This document shows, in pieces, positions 62,488 to 64,000 of a stretch of DNA of 64,000 nt. The stretch is from assembly GCF_902148845.1 (NCBI RefSeq), contig NC_043760.1, forward strand, positions 24,023,743-24,087,742, written 5' to 3'. Under the pieces are notes generated by a model. It ran no database searches and was not told the origin of the DNA. It worked only from the letters and a program-made list of their open reading frames with translations. Origin of the DNA: Salarias fasciatus. Its lineage: Eukaryota; Chordata; Actinopteri; Blenniiformes; Blenniidae. Numbering within the stretch: the stretch's first letter is position 1; each line of letters begins with the position of its first letter. A program made the translations under genes and the position numbers.

Positions 62488-64000
62488 GACTGTCTGAATC
62501 AGCCACCTGGACGCTGATGCTGCCTTGCAGTTTGAGCTGCAGGCGGATCATGTCCACCTCGCTGGAGGAGCAGAGCTGCTTGATCTCCGCCACCTTCTTG
62601 CTCATCTCGTCGATGGCCACCTCGATGGGGCTCAGGTCGGTGTGGTGCTGATACATCACGGGGATACGCTTCTTCACGTAGGGGAAACAGTGCGTCGCTA
62701 CGGTCGGGAGGAGACAGCAGTTAGAGGGGCGAGCGACATGTGCGTTCTTCACTTTTACAGCTCGTTAGCTGCTCATACGTCTATGGAGGCTCCCACATAA
62801 TAAAGATAAGAAGGGGCACATGCCCTTTTGGATCTTTTGCGCCATAAAACAATACAGCAGTGATTAGGGATCAGGAAAGGATGGCGACAAACAGCTGACA
62901 ACCTCAAGATTTAATCTGGATCTTCCATTTTGCGCAGTTTCTGCTGAGTGCAGGTAAACAATTGATTTAACAGCCTCTGACTCACATGAGGCTTGATCTC
63001 TCATATCCCAGTGATCAGAAAACTGGAGCTAAGTGAAAGCCTGGAGAAGACTGGAAAACTGATCTCTTTCTGAACTATTTAAGAACAGCTGATGGAGAAG
63101 AATCTACAGGAAAAACACTTGATTACAATCTTGGGAAACTGATAAGGAGTTTGTTTATCTGAGGTAGATATAGAGTTCAGATGAAAGGTTAGTTGCCAGG
63201 CAAAGAGATAACAAATCATTCATTTGTTTAACAGTAACTTACAGTCATTTTTTTCCTTTTTTTAAAAAAAAAAGATTTTTGCCATAATTATCACAATCAA
63301 AAAAAAAAAACAGCTTAGAACCTTTAATGTTGTGAGTGTAGAAATAAATTCACTTTTTTAATGATATTCTCATTTTTGTAGATGCCACTCACTTGTGAGG
63401 ATGGTCCTGCGTTTGCACTGCTCCTCCACGCCGCCCTGCTTTTTGCCTGATATGGTAAAAGGCATTTCAAACACAAATCGCCGAATGTTGTGGCTCTTTT
63501 CAAACTCCGTCTTCCTGTCGGTCAGCTCCTTCTCCTCCAGGTATGGAGTCACGTGGGTCACTTGGATGTATGCGTACTTGGAGTCCAGGTCTTTGGGATT
63601 AATCTGCAGAATATAAGAATATAAGATTACAAGAGATCAAAACCTTGCTTAAAAGAAAAATAAAGTATGGGTCAGTTTAGTTTGGAATGGGCGAAGTCTC
63701 ACCCGACCCGAGTCCTGGATCATCTTCACATTCTCCTGTCCAAACTTGTCAGAGTAGAGCTTGAGGAGCCTCTGCGATATCTCCGACAAGGGAGTGAATT
63801 TGGGTTCTTTGTAGATGTACTCCTTCCCATCTTCATCCTCAAAGAAGCCCTAAAAAAAAAAAGGAAAATGATTCCAGTTATCTCGATACTCCAAATCAAA
63901 GCACTCGTATGATTGCGTTTCTAGAAACAAACGGTGTCACATCAAGCCACACACGAGTTGTGAATGGGAGTCTGATCAAATCCAAATACTGGTAGAAAGC
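60828..64000 (-). CDS. dock9: dock9, 3' end (DHR2 domain C terminus), partial
   Basis: DOCK9 (zizimin 1) is a large guanine-nucleotide exchange factor for Cdc42; the DHR2 domain here is the catalytic part. Exons on minus: 63703-63849, 63393-63603, 62507-62697, 62302-62402, 62078-62216, 60828-60953; phases close. Recognised motifs: [112 protein letters not shown]. The last exon reads [15 protein letters not shown] and ends SSSSVV, as in human DOCK9 and unlike what I recall for DOCK10 or DOCK11. A read-through end is possible after 62078 ([11 protein letters not shown] then stop). The gene continues beyond 64000. An A/T-rich intron with no exon spans 62698-63392. Confidence 0.94.
62463..62487. 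repeat. (GT)n microsatellite in dock9 intron
   Basis: About 25 bp of GT, 20 bp from the donor of the exon at 62507-62697. Confidence 0.9.

Overview
The window is vertebrate nuclear DNA. Genes are split into many short exons with GT-AG introns. CA/GT microsatellites, poly(A) signals and DNA-transposon remnants are common. The gene families, the compact introns (many 80-150 bp) and fish-type repeats (TTAA palindrome, Tc1-like fragment, short interspersed repeats) indicate a ray-finned fish, probably a percomorph teleost; species cannot be told. No operons, CRISPR arrays, prokaryotic genes or retroviral remains were seen.

Layout. 1-6.2 kb, minus: 5' part of adam23, a catalytically inactive ADAM adhesion protein (signal peptide and prodomain exons; the gene runs off the left edge). 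9.2-12.7 kb, plus: chemerin-receptor-like GPCR (cmklr2/gpr1), one coding exon preceded by likely untranslated exons. 14.3-24.3 kb, plus: ndufs1, the 75-kDa subunit of respiratory complex I, 18 coding exons, with two abutting DNA transposons in its first intron. 24.9-36.4 kb, plus: ino80d, an INO80 chromatin-remodelling subunit, 9 coding exons and a long 3' UTR. 37.5-49.6 kb, minus: stk24 (MST3 kinase), 11 coding exons. 50.9-59.7 kb, minus: slc15a1 (PEPT1 peptide transporter), 23 coding exons, with a 0.9-kb palindromic transposon in one intron. 59.8-64 kb, minus: 3' end of dock9, a Cdc42/Rac-type exchange factor (the gene runs off the right edge).

The genes are unrelated in function. Their order matters more. 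The block adam23-cmklr2-ndufs1-ino80d matches the order and orientation of human 2q33. The block stk24-slc15a1-dock9 matches human 13q32. They meet tail to tail within about 1 kb near 36.4-37.5 kb, so the window spans a junction between two conserved synteny blocks. The eef1b2 gene expected between cmklr2 and ndufs1 was not seen.

Exon edges were set by hand from splice sites, reading phase and remembered human proteins; nearly all phases close. The least certain parts are adam23 exon 1, the 5' untranslated exons, the last stk24 exon and the UTR ends. No wholly new biological system was recognised. The most unusual structures are the paired transposons at 15.74-17.03 kb and the palindrome at 52.36-53.27 kb.
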